From Sagittula stellata E-37 (GTDB lineage: Bacteria > Pseudomonadota > Alphaproteobacteria > Rhodobacterales > Rhodobacteraceae), in contig NZ_CP155729.1 in the NCBI RefSeq assembly GCF_039724765.1, positions 2,551,501-2,615,500 on the forward strand: DNA of 64,000 nucleotides. Reading direction: 5' to 3'. The number at the start of each line of letters is the position of its first letter. Within the stretch, counting starts at the first letter, position 1. Position numbers and translations under genes: made by a program. Under the pieces are notes generated by a model. That model made no database searches and was not told the DNA's origin. It was given only the letters and a program-made list of their open reading frames with translations. Below, one piece after another: positions 53,376 through 61,595 of this stretch.

Positions 53376-55706
53376 ATGAAGGACCCCCGGGCGAAAGACA
53401 TCTTCCAGCTCGGCCAGCTCCTCAACAACACCTACCGGGTGGAGGCGGTCCTTGGCCGTGGCGGCCTGTCGGAGGTCTACCTCGCACGCTCCACGATCTC
53501 GGGGCGTGTGGTGGCGATCAAGGCGCTCAGGGCCGAGTTTTCCGACAACGACAGCTACACCTCGCTCATCACCCGCGAGGAAGGCGTGCGCGAGATCCGG
53601 CACGACGCCGTGGTGCGCTACTTCGACACCCAGCGCACGCCGGAGGGCATCGTCTACCTCGTGATGGATTACATCGAGGGCAAGGCGCTCGACATGTTCC
53701 TGCGCGAGGGCGGCATGTCGGTGGAGGACGTGCTGGCCGTGGGCGAACGTGTGCTGGCCGGGCTTGCGGACGCGCACCGCAACAACATCGTGCATCGCGA
53801 TATAGCACCGGACAATATCATCCTGCGCGCGGGCGATCCCCGGCAGGCGGTCATCATCGACTTCGGCATCGCCAAGGACACGACGCCCGACGCGGTGACC
53901 ATTGTCGGCGAGGGTTTTGCGGGCAAGCTGGGCTATGCCGCGCCCGAACAGTTCGGCGGCCACACCGATCCCCGCTCCGACATCTACGCGCTGGGGGCCG
54001 CGCTGCTGGCGACCTACCTCGGCAAGAAGCCGAACATGGGCAAGCAGCCGATGGAGGTGCTGCCCAAGAAGATGCAGCCGCTCGACACCGAGGGCGTGCC
54101 GGAGCCGTTGTGCATGCTGATCCGGCGGATGACGGAGCCCGACGCCAAGAAGCGGTTCCAGACGGCGGACGAGGCGGTGGAGGCGTTCAAGCGGGCGCAG
54201 AACGGGACACCGCTGCAGTACATACTGGACGGCCCGCCGGAGCTGACGGTGACCGAGTCGCCAACCGTGCGGGCCGTTCCGCCGCTGAGCAACGGGTGGG
54301 ACACGACGGCGCCGGGCACCGTACCGCCAGGCACGATTCCACCCGGAACCATGCCGCCGGGGACAATTCCCCCAGGTACGGTCCCTCCGGGCACCATGCC
54401 ACCGGGCACCATGCCGCCGGGGACTGTGCCGCCGTCTGGCGGGACATGGACGGTGGCGCCCGACGGCACCGCGCATGGCGGGACGGCGGTGCCGGAGCCA
54501 CCCGTGAAACGCGGCAAGGGCGCGCTGATCGGTGCGGGGCTGTTGGTTGCGGCTGTCGTGGCGGGCGGCGCCTGGTACGTGTTGCAGGGGCCGGGCGGGG
54601 CACGCTTTCCGGAACAGTCGCCGTTCGAACTGACCGTCTCGCGCGGGGCAGACGGCGCGGTGGCCGCGACGGGATTTGTCCCCTCGCCCGCGGCTCTGGC
54701 GAATTTGACCCAACGGGTGGAGTCCCTGGGCGGCACGGCGGAATTGTCGCTGGGCAGCGGCGCGTTGGCCGAGACCTGGCCCCAGGGTGTGATATCGATG
54801 CTGGATGCTGCCGCCACGCTGGAAGAATTCGAGATCGCGCTCAGCGACAACCGGGCAGAGGTCACGGGTCTGGCAGAGGACCGCGCCACGCTCGATGCCG
54901 CGACGAAGGGGCTGGACGGCGCGCTCTATCCCGGGCTGGACGTGAAGGCCGACCTGCTGCTGGGGCCGCGCGACCTGACGCCCGACGATCTGGCCGACGT
55001 GATCGACTTCTGGGCCGATTGCGGGGCGCTGACTCTTCAGCCGCCACAGGGCGACAGCTTTGCGCTTGGCGACACGCTGCGGATCAGCGGCACCTTCGCC
55101 GCCGACGCCAGTCGCGCGGAGCTTGAGAAATCCCTGACGGAACGCATCGGCAGCCGCTCCTTGCAGATCGACGCCGGTGTGCTGAACGACATGCATTGCC
55201 GCATCGACGAGGCGCTGCCCGCTTTGCCTGCCGAGGGGATGGAGGTCGTCTTCGGGTCCGGCGATGACGGCGCGTCGCGGCCCGACGGCTTGTTCCGCCC
55301 CGGCGACAACCCGACCATCGACGTCGCTCTGCCGGAGGGGACCGAGGGTTACCTGCACGTGATCCTCGTGGACGTGCAGGGCGTCGTCTACAACCTGCTG
55401 CCAAACCGCCTTGCGCCGGAGCACGCCGTGGCCGCCCTGCGTCAGACGGCAGAGGACGGGCGTGTCCGGGTGGCGTTCTCGGAGGCCGTGGCGCGGGCGG
55501 AAACCCGCGTCGCCTTCCGCGTCGACGACAGCGTGATCGGCCGGTCGCGGGTGGTGGTCTTCCACACGCGCGCGCCGCTGTTCGACGGGGTGCGCAAGGT
55601 GACAGAGACGCTCGACGTTTTCCTGCAGGACCTTGTCAGGCGGCGCGAGGCTGCGCCGGAGATATTCCTGGGATTGCAGTCCGCGGTGCTCGAAACGCGC
55701 GGTTGA
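53376..55706 (+). CDS. Transmembrane Ser/Thr protein kinase with PPGT-repeat linker and DUF4384-like C terminus
   Basis: 776 residues. Kinase domain about 20-275: G-loop GRGGLSEVYLA, Lys49 in VAIK, HRDIAPDN (140-147, Asp142 catalytic), DFG 162-164, and GYAAPEQ. Residues 312-353 are eight PPGT-type pentapeptides, then a basic stop-transfer and one helix (383-402), so the kinase is cytoplasmic and about 370 residues are periplasmic. The periplasmic part resembles BON/OmpA-like tandem segments (405-620) and a DUF4384-like end (GYLHVILVDVQGVVYNLLPN). The latter fold often occurs with bacterial caspase proteins, and one is encoded 4 kb away. Confidence 0.9.
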   Translation: MKDPRAKDIFQLGQLLNNTYRVEAVLGRGGLSEVYLARSTISGRVVAIKALRAEFSDNDSYTSLITREEGVREIRHDAVVRYFDTQRTPEGIVYLVMDYIEGKALDMFLREGGMSVEDVLAVGERVLAGLADAHRNNIVHRDIAPDNIILRAGDPRQAVIIDFGIAKDTTPDAVTIVGEGFAGKLGYAAPEQFGGHTDPRSDIYALGAALLATYLGKKPNMGKQPMEVLPKKMQPLDTEGVPEPLCMLIRRMTEPDAKKRFQTADEAVEAFKRAQNGTPLQYILDGPPELTVTESPTVRAVPPLSNGWDTTAPGTVPPGTIPPGTMPPGTIPPGTVPPGTMPPGTMPPGTVPPSGGTWTVAPDGTAHGGTAVPEPPVKRGKGALIGAGLLVAAVVAGGAWYVLQGPGGARFPEQSPFELTVSRGADGAVAATGFVPSPAALANLTQRVESLGGTAELSLGSGALAETWPQGVISMLDAAATLEEFEIALSDNRAEVTGLAEDRATLDAATKGLDGALYPGLDVKADLLLGPRDLTPDDLADVIDFWADCGALTLQPPQGDSFALGDTLRISGTFAADASRAELEKSLTERIGSRSLQIDAGVLNDMHCRIDEALPALPAEGMEVVFGSGDDGASRPDGLFRPGDNPTIDVALPEGTEGYLHVILVDVQGVVYNLLPNRLAPEHAVAALRQTAEDGRVRVAFSEAVARAETRVAFRVDDSVIGRSRVVVFHTRAPLFDGVRKVTETLDVFLQDLVRRREAAPEIFLGLQSAVLETRG
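54312..54434 (+). repeat. Degenerate 15-bp tandem repeat coding PPGT[VIM]
   Basis: Eight imperfect copies of a 15-bp unit (for example CCGCCGGGGACAATT, CCCCCAGGTACGGTC) encode PPGTV, PPGTI and PPGTM pentapeptides at residues 313-353 of the kinase. Codon-level variation between copies argues for long-term maintenance at protein level, while copy number may still vary between strains. Confidence 0.85.
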
Positions 55707-55712
55707 CGGGTC

Positions 55713-56555
55713 TCAGTCGTCGTCGGGCGCGCTGCCCGGCGCGGGCCAGGGGCGGTAGGCGGACATGAGGTGGTCCAGCGCATCCAGGCCGCGCAGCGCC
55801 TTCCCCAGTTCAAGCCCGTTGCAGAACTTGTCCAGCGCGTCCTCTGTTCCGTCCTGCCGTTGGAAGTAGGAGGCGGAAGGAAATTCCCACGCCGGCACGT
55901 CGAAGCCCAGCGTGGTGAGGTGCCGCGACAGGTGCCGTGCCCGGTCGTCCGACGTGCCCGGCAGGAGGTCGCGGTCGTAGTCCACCGTCGCGCGCGCCAC
56001 CCCTGCCCCGTCGCAAAGCCGCGCCACGTCCGCCAGCCAGGCATCGAGCATGCCCGCGAAGGCCAGCGCCTGCTCTGCCCGGCCCTCCGGACCCAGAGCA
56101 GAGGTGTTGGCGCCGAACCAGACGCCGGTCTCCCGCGCTTTCAGGTAGGAGGCATATTGGTCCAGCCTTCGCCTCGTCAGGATAAGCGCGCCCAGGGCTT
56201 GCGTCTTCAGACACTCGCGGAGCGCGGCGAGGTGCACCTGGTGCGGCAGGATCTTCAGCACGATGGCCTTGTCCTGCGGCACTGCCGCGTCCAGCAGCGC
56301 CAGCGCCTCGGGAGGGTTCATCCGGAACAGCCGGGCCAGAACCTGCGGACCGCCGGCCCGGTCCGCAAGTTCCGCTTCGAGCTCGGGATGCAGGCTCAGC
56401 CCGTAGATGCCTGCTGGGTTGAAGACCTCCGACAGGGCCAGCACGTCCGGCAGTTGACCAAGGATGTCGACCAGCAGGTTCGATCCGGCGCGCGGCCCGG
56501 AAAAGACCACCAGCATCCGCTTGTCGCGCGCGGGTTGGGTCAGGTCCCCGGTCAT
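55713..56555 (-). CDS. Sulfotransferase family protein
   Basis: 280 residues from ATG 56555. The PAPS 5'-phosphosulfate loop is VVFSGPRAGSNLLVDIL (about 17-33), and LTRRRLDQYASYLKARETG holds the 3'-phosphate-binding Arg/Ser; the layout matches Stf0-like/heparan-type sulfotransferases. It would transfer sulfate from PAPS to a glycan, lipid or protein. The ATG overlaps the stop of the double glycosyltransferase by 4 bases (56552-56555), so the acceptor is probably that enzyme's product. Converges with the kinase gene, stops 6 bases apart. Confidence 0.85.
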   Translation of the reverse strand: MTGDLTQPARDKRMLVVFSGPRAGSNLLVDILGQLPDVLALSEVFNPAGIYGLSLHPELEAELADRAGGPQVLARLFRMNPPEALALLDAAVPQDKAIVLKILPHQVHLAALRECLKTQALGALILTRRRLDQYASYLKARETGVWFGANTSALGPEGRAEQALAFAGMLDAWLADVARLCDGAGVARATVDYDRDLLPGTSDDRARHLSRHLTTLGFDVPAWEFPSASYFQRQDGTEDALDKFCNGLELGKALRGLDALDHLMSAYRPWPAPGSAPDDD

Positions 56556-58828
56556 CGCGGGTAGGCGTCCCATGGGAAACGGTCGGTGCGCACCATGCCC
56601 GCATGGTCGGCGACGAGCCCGGCCAGTTCGGCGGCGCCCTTGCTGGGTTTCAGCGTGGCCATCCTGGAGCGCATCGCGGCGCGGGCGCCGGGGTCGAGCA
56701 GTTCGGCAATCTTCGTGTCGAGCCGGGCCGCGGCGTCGCGGGCGCGCAGGCAGAGGCCGTGGCCCATGATCTCGGCCCATTGCGCGCGCGTAAGCTGGCT
56801 GTCCATCTCGGGCGACTCGTTGGGGATGAAGAGCGTGGGGATGCCGCCGTAAAGCTGTTCATGGAAGGCGTTGTACCCCGCGACCCCCACGGCGGCGTCG
56901 ACGGCACGGCTGTTGAGGTAACTGGGAAATTCGCGGAGCTGGTGGACGCGCCCCTCCGTCCCTTCGGGCAAGGGCGGCCGTTTGGCGAGCGGCGAGACGA
57001 TGTCCAGCACCCGGACCTTCGCGTGGCGGAGAAGGTGGCGGATCACTTCGGCGCGCAGGTCCTCCGTCGCGAAGTTCGCACCCGAGCCCATCTGCAGCGC
57101 CACGACAAGGTCGTCGTCGTCGAAACCGTAGTGACGGCGCGCGGCGGCGCGGTCGTGGCGCGCGGCGGGGTCGATGTGGAGCACGGGTTCCGTGACGTGC
57201 GTATTGCCACGCTGGTCACGGGTCGGCCCGAAGTCGAGGTCGCCGGGCAGTTCGCCGGGTTCGATGACGCCGGTGAACGCGTCGGAGACGTTCAGGAAAT
57301 CCCGGTGGATCTCGCGCCACATGGCCCGCCGCACCCAGAGCGAGACGAGATCCGGGAAGGCGTCGAGCGCATCGATCAGCCCGCCGAAGGCCGCCGTCCC
57401 GTCATAGGCCAGAAGCGCGGGCTGCAGGTGGCAGATCAGGTCGTACAGTTCCTCGGCAAACACGGTGTTCCATGTCTCGTGCCCCGCGCCCAGATGGCGG
57501 TGGTGCGGCAGGTAGAACACCGGGTAACCCGCATCGGAGGCCACCTTGAGCGAGAAGCTCATGGAGGCAAAGACCGGCTGGAGCGCGTCGCGGGGCAGCC
57601 GGTCGGCAATGGCCATCTGCTGTGTCAGGTGTCCGACACCGATGCCGTTCGTGGATACAAACAGGACCGGCGCGCGCGATCGGCGGTCGATCGCGGGCGT
57701 TTCCTGCACGATTTTGGGCACCGGGCGTTGCGGCGCAGGGTCTTTCGATACAGAACTGTCGGTCAGGCCGAAGAGCTTGGCCCGTTCCGCGGCGCGCCAC
57801 GTCACGGCGTGGTTTTCCAGCACCCAGCGGCGGGCGGCTCGGCGCAACGACCGCCAGCGGTCGGGATCGGCGGCGATGGCGCGCACTAGCGGCAGCACCT
57901 CTTTCGGTTCGGCGTAAAGCGCGGCCTCGCCGAAAAGCTCCCTGAAGTGCGGCGGCAGTATGGCGACGCAGCCCATGGCAAGCGCTTCGAGGACAGTCCT
58001 GCCGAAGGCCTCGCTCCAGGCGCTGTCGTGGTAGTAGACGTAGAAGTCGAGACCGGCGAGGAAGTCCTGCACGCCGTCGAAGTCGAACGGCAGCATGAGC
58101 CAGTTGCCCGGTACGGGCTTTTGGTACTTGGCCTGCAGGAAGTCTCCGCCGCCCAGTACGCGCACCTCTATGTCGTCCTCGCCCGCGCCGTAGATCAGCG
58201 CGGCATCTTCCAGCGTGTCCGGCCATTTCGAGGGGTCGGGCCGCGCGTGACGTCCCAGCACGATGGTCTTCGGATCGGGTGCGATGCGGTCTGGATCAAA
58301 CGGCCAGTCCTCCGGCGAGATGAGGTTGATCCAGTCCTCCTCGACCAGCACGCCGGTCTTGCCCTTGCGCGCCCGCAACGACCGGCGCACGACCGGGCTG
58401 ACCGGGGTGACGAGCACCTCGGGCGACAGCGTCGCGGCGATGACCTCGCACACCGTGTCGAGGTCATATTGGCGTGTGCCCTTGGCATCGACCATCGGGT
58501 GGTGCAGGACCAGCACCGCCCGCGCCGCACGCAATGGCAGCCGTGCGCGCGGCAGGTTGGCGAAGACCACCGGGTGGTGGACCAAGGCGATCTGCGCGGT
58601 CAGCCGTTCCCATGGCCAGACAACGCGCAGGAAACCGCTTTCGATATGCCGACGGATGCCCGGATGCGACGGCCACGGCAGACCCAGCAGGTGCGCCTTG
58701 ACCATCATGATGCCGGTGCGCGGCGGGTTGGGCGCCTGTGCCAGCCCGTCGAGCTCGGCGGCGACGGCGGTGGAGGCCCCCCCTTCGAACCGCGGGTCGA
58801 GCACGTAGACGAGATCGAGATCCTCCAC
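56552..58828 (-). CDS. Two-domain glycosyltransferase (GT4-like + MurG/GT28-like)
   Basis: 758 residues from a GTG at 58828, two bases after the preceding stop. The N-terminal half is GT4-like: VYVLDPRFEGGASTAVAAEL, and the late EAFGRTVLEALAMGCVAILP donor-site motif. From about residue 397 a second GT-B domain starts: LFVSTNGIGVGHLTQQMAIA, with VGVAGYNAFHEQLYGGIPTL and FIPNESPEMDSQ, the MurG/GT28-type acceptor and donor sites. One polypeptide thus could add two sugars in sequence. No membrane helix. It is followed by the sulfotransferase with a 4-base overlap. Confidence 0.85.
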   Translation of the reverse strand: MEDLDLVYVLDPRFEGGASTAVAAELDGLAQAPNPPRTGIMMVKAHLLGLPWPSHPGIRRHIESGFLRVVWPWERLTAQIALVHHPVVFANLPRARLPLRAARAVLVLHHPMVDAKGTRQYDLDTVCEVIAATLSPEVLVTPVSPVVRRSLRARKGKTGVLVEEDWINLISPEDWPFDPDRIAPDPKTIVLGRHARPDPSKWPDTLEDAALIYGAGEDDIEVRVLGGGDFLQAKYQKPVPGNWLMLPFDFDGVQDFLAGLDFYVYYHDSAWSEAFGRTVLEALAMGCVAILPPHFRELFGEAALYAEPKEVLPLVRAIAADPDRWRSLRRAARRWVLENHAVTWRAAERAKLFGLTDSSVSKDPAPQRPVPKIVQETPAIDRRSRAPVLFVSTNGIGVGHLTQQMAIADRLPRDALQPVFASMSFSLKVASDAGYPVFYLPHHRHLGAGHETWNTVFAEELYDLICHLQPALLAYDGTAAFGGLIDALDAFPDLVSLWVRRAMWREIHRDFLNVSDAFTGVIEPGELPGDLDFGPTRDQRGNTHVTEPVLHIDPAARHDRAAARRHYGFDDDDLVVALQMGSGANFATEDLRAEVIRHLLRHAKVRVLDIVSPLAKRPPLPEGTEGRVHQLREFPSYLNSRAVDAAVGVAGYNAFHEQLYGGIPTLFIPNESPEMDSQLTRAQWAEIMGHGLCLRARDAAARLDTKIAELLDPGARAAMRSRMATLKPSKGAAELAGLVADHAGMVRTDRFPWDAYPR

Positions 58829-58830
58829 CG

Positions 58831-59241
58831 TCAGGCCCGCCCCCCGAAGCGGCGCGCCGCCTCGTCCGCGTAGCCCTGCAGGTCGTATCCGTAGGCGATG
58901 GCCCGGCGTGGCCGCCATTTCGAAAGCAGCAACGCGCGCCGATCCTCAAGGTAGCGCGGCCAGTTCACCAGATCCGGGAATGCGGCCATCTGGTCGAAGG
59001 AGGGCAGCACCTCGAAGGCGGTCTTCGACTCCATGAAGGGGCGGAAGTCGAGCGCGGAATGCACGAATACAAGCTTGTGGCGGGCAAATCGTCGGCCAAG
59101 CTGGGCGATCACCGGCGGCAGAGAGGCGGCCTCGATGTCGAGCGTGAAGACCATGATGACCGACACGTCGTCCGGCAACAGCGCCAGTTCGTCGGAGGGG
59201 TCCGGGACCGCAGCGCCGGTCTTCTGCCCGAAACCGAGCAT
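58831..59241 (-). CDS. Conserved protein of unknown function in glycan operon
   Basis: 136 residues, soluble. Visible segments: DDVSVIMVFTLDIEAASLPP, RRFARHKLVFVHSALDFRPF and YGYDLQGYADEAARRFGGRA, an alternating alpha/beta pattern compatible with a nucleotide-sugar or glycosyltransferase-related fold. I recognise no named family. Its start has AGG upstream, its stop is two bases before the double glycosyltransferase; it may be a split-off piece of that enzyme's N terminus or a partner subunit. Confidence 0.7.
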   Translation of the reverse strand: MLGFGQKTGAAVPDPSDELALLPDDVSVIMVFTLDIEAASLPPVIAQLGRRFARHKLVFVHSALDFRPFMESKTAFEVLPSFDQMAAFPDLVNWPRYLEDRRALLLSKWRPRRAIAYGYDLQGYADEAARRFGGRA

Positions 59242-59259
59242 CTGCCTGACCTGCGTCCC

Positions 59260-59520
59260 TCAGTAATTGAAGCGGGCGCGGTCGTTGACGGTTCTCGTCG
59301 ACCGGGGTGCCGTCGTGGTGACGGGTGTCGCCGTGGGCACCGCGACACGATGAGGCACGGTTGCCGGTGTGTAGACGCGGGGACCGCAGTCGATGGCGCG
59401 TCCACGCGTCGTGCTGCCGGGTTCGCAAAGCCGGGGTTTGTGGGTATCGGCGGGGAGGCAGCCGATCAGGCCGAAGCCGGTGACTGCGAAGGCCATCAAT
59501 CTGCCAAGACGCGACTTCAT
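59260..59520 (-). CDS. Small putative lipoprotein heading the glycan operon
   Basis: 86 residues. Signal with lipobox: AFAVTGFGLIGC, Cys at about residue 21, followed by LPADTHKPRLCEPGS, a Thr/Val/Pro-rich stretch (VPTATPVTTTAP) and the end DRARFNY. AAAGGG precedes the ATG. It lies 18 bases upstream of the 136-residue gene on the same strand and is the first gene of the four-gene set that ends with the sulfotransferase. Family not recognised. Confidence 0.7.
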   Translation of the reverse strand: MKSRLGRLMAFAVTGFGLIGCLPADTHKPRLCEPGSTTRGRAIDCGPRVYTPATVPHRVAVPTATPVTTTAPRSTRTVNDRARFNY

Positions 59521-59720
59521 GGTGCAAACCCTTTTCGAAAACCAATATTTGACGCATACTTAATTTTGTCCGGAATCTCAAGCACGCAGACGCTGGGTGA
59601 CCCGCTTTGCGTGCATGGGGTCCACTCCGGACAGTCGGACCCCGGATTTTCGAGGGGTGCGGCTGGTTTGAACAAGTCACTGGTATCCCTGTCCGAATTT
59701 CAATTCGAAGTGGTTGAACT

Positions 59721-61565
59721 ATGATTTTGACGGCACGATTCCTCGGGACGATCGGGGTGGCTCTCCTGCTGTGGCTGGGGGTGGCCGGCGGGCTTCTCGC
59801 ACAGGGGGCCGAGCCGCGCCGTGTCGCGCTGGTGATCGGCAACGCGCGCTACGTCCAGGTGCCCGCACTGGGCAATGCGGTGAACGATGCGCGGTTGATT
59901 GCCGACCGGCTGGAGGGCCTCGGCTTCGAGGTCATGTTCCGCACCGACCTGACGCGCCGCGGCTTTCTGGACACCATGACCGAGTTCCGCGAGACGGTGG
60001 ACGGCGCAGACATGGGGCTGTTCTTCTTTGCCGGGCACGGCGTCCAGTTGCGCGGCACCAATTATCTGCTGCCCACCGACGTGGAACCGGGCAACACCGA
60101 TTTCCTCAACGCCGAGGCGATCGACCTCGACACGGTGACGCGCATCCTGAACGAGGGCGCGCAGGTGTCGATGGTCTTTCTGGACGCTTGCCGCAACAAC
60201 CCGTTCGAGGCAACGCGCGGCAGCGACCCGGACACGCGCGGGCTGGCGCGTGTGGCGGCGCAGCGCAACACGCTGATCTCCTTCGCCGCGGCGCCGGGCG
60301 AGGTGGCACTGGACCGGGTTGCGGGCAGCGACTTTCAGAACAGCCCGTTTACCACGGCGCTGGCCCGGCATCTCGGTACGCCGGGCGATCCGATCAGCCG
60401 TACGATGATCAAGGTGCGGCGCGACGTGCTGGACCTGACCGGCGGGCGACAGGTCCCGTGGGAGAATTCCTCGCTGGTGGAGGAACTTGTGCTGACCAAG
60501 GACCCCACCGCGCCGCCCGCGGAGACGGGCGCGCTCGATGCGGAGTTCTGGGACCTGATCGGCGAAAGCGGCAGTGTCGATCTGCTGGAGCGGTTCCTGG
60601 AACGGTTCCCCGACAGCAGCTTCGCGCCGGAGGCAGAGGCCCGGCTGCGACGCGCCCGTGCCGCCCGTGAGACCGCGCAGGCCGAACCGACGGAGGCGGA
60701 GCTGCGTGCCTTCTACGCCGAACCCGTGCCGCCGGTGATCCTGCAACGGTTCTGGGACTGCGACAGCTGTCCCGAAATGGTGGAGATCGAAGGCTCCGAA
60801 CTGATCTACGGCACGCCCGACACGGTGGTGCGGGCGCAGTATGACGAGCGCCCTGCCCTGCGTCTGTCGGTGGGCCAGAGACCGATTGCCGTCGCGGTGA
60901 CGGAGACATCGCAGGGGCAGTTCGACGCTTTCGTGCGGGACACGGGCCACGACTGGCCCGAGGCCTGCCTGATCACCGCCGGCGACGATGCTTTGCCTTC
61001 CATGGGATCGCGCAAGGATGTGCCGCAGGACCCGGACCTTCCCGTCACCTGCGTCAGCTGGACCGACGCCAAGGCCTATGCCGACTGGCTGAGCGCGAAG
61101 ACCGGCGAACGTTATCGCCTGCCCAACGAGATCGAGCACGAGTACCTGGCCGAGGCGCTCTATTTCAACGTCTCGCTCGAAGAGCGGCTGGACGGACGGG
61201 GTGTCTGCGACATTGTGAACATCGCCGATTACGGCGCGCCGTTCAGCTGGCGCAACTTCGGCTGCGAGGATGCGCTTGGCCGCGGCGCCTTTCCGGTGCG
61301 GTCGCTGAAACCGGACGGCTTCGGTCTGTATCACCTTCTGGGCAACGTCTGGGAGTGGGCCGAAAACTGCTACACCGACCATCCGCAGGCGATGCTGCCA
61401 CGGTCGCTGATCCTGATCGAGGGCGCCGAGGAATGCGAGCGGCGCTCGGTCCGGGGTGGCGGGTGGAGCGATCCGCTGACCTCGCTCAGCACGTCTAACC
61501 GCAACTGGGAACATCCCGATTTCCGGTCCGACACCATCGGATTCCGCGTATTGCGCGAGATGTGA
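59721..61565 (+). CDS. Caspase-like (peptidase C14) protein with C-terminal SUMF1-type domain
   Basis: 614 residues with an N-terminal signal/anchor (residues 8-28). The caspase domain is about 32-275: VALVIGNARYVQ, His106 in FFFAGHGVQ and Cys157 in VFLDACRNNPF form the dyad. A short helical repeat (FLERFPDSSFAPEAEARL) follows. Residues about 385-612 are a formylglycine-generating-enzyme-like fold (VTCVSWTDAKAYADWLSAKT, LGNVWEWAENCY, SVRGGGWSD). The Cys pair that binds copper in true FGEs is absent after RGGGW, so it is probably a ligand- or protein-binding module. Location would be periplasmic. The gene is divergent from the glycan operon. Confidence 0.9.
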   Translation: MILTARFLGTIGVALLLWLGVAGGLLAQGAEPRRVALVIGNARYVQVPALGNAVNDARLIADRLEGLGFEVMFRTDLTRRGFLDTMTEFRETVDGADMGLFFFAGHGVQLRGTNYLLPTDVEPGNTDFLNAEAIDLDTVTRILNEGAQVSMVFLDACRNNPFEATRGSDPDTRGLARVAAQRNTLISFAAAPGEVALDRVAGSDFQNSPFTTALARHLGTPGDPISRTMIKVRRDVLDLTGGRQVPWENSSLVEELVLTKDPTAPPAETGALDAEFWDLIGESGSVDLLERFLERFPDSSFAPEAEARLRRARAARETAQAEPTEAELRAFYAEPVPPVILQRFWDCDSCPEMVEIEGSELIYGTPDTVVRAQYDERPALRLSVGQRPIAVAVTETSQGQFDAFVRDTGHDWPEACLITAGDDALPSMGSRKDVPQDPDLPVTCVSWTDAKAYADWLSAKTGERYRLPNEIEHEYLAEALYFNVSLEERLDGRGVCDIVNIADYGAPFSWRNFGCEDALGRGAFPVRSLKPDGFGLYHLLGNVWEWAENCYTDHPQAMLPRSLILIEGAEECERRSVRGGGWSDPLTSLSTSNRNWEHPDFRSDTIGFRVLREM

Positions 61566-61595
61566 GGCCGGACCACAGGACAAAGGACGACCGAC

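Noticed and set aside
54312..54434. CRISPR-like array
   Set aside because: The 15-bp units are in-frame coding repeats without spacers, so they are a protein linker, not a CRISPR.
59721..61565. Functional formylglycine-generating enzyme
   Set aside because: The copper-binding Cys pair of FGE is not visible and the domain is fused to a caspase; no sulfatase gene is nearby.
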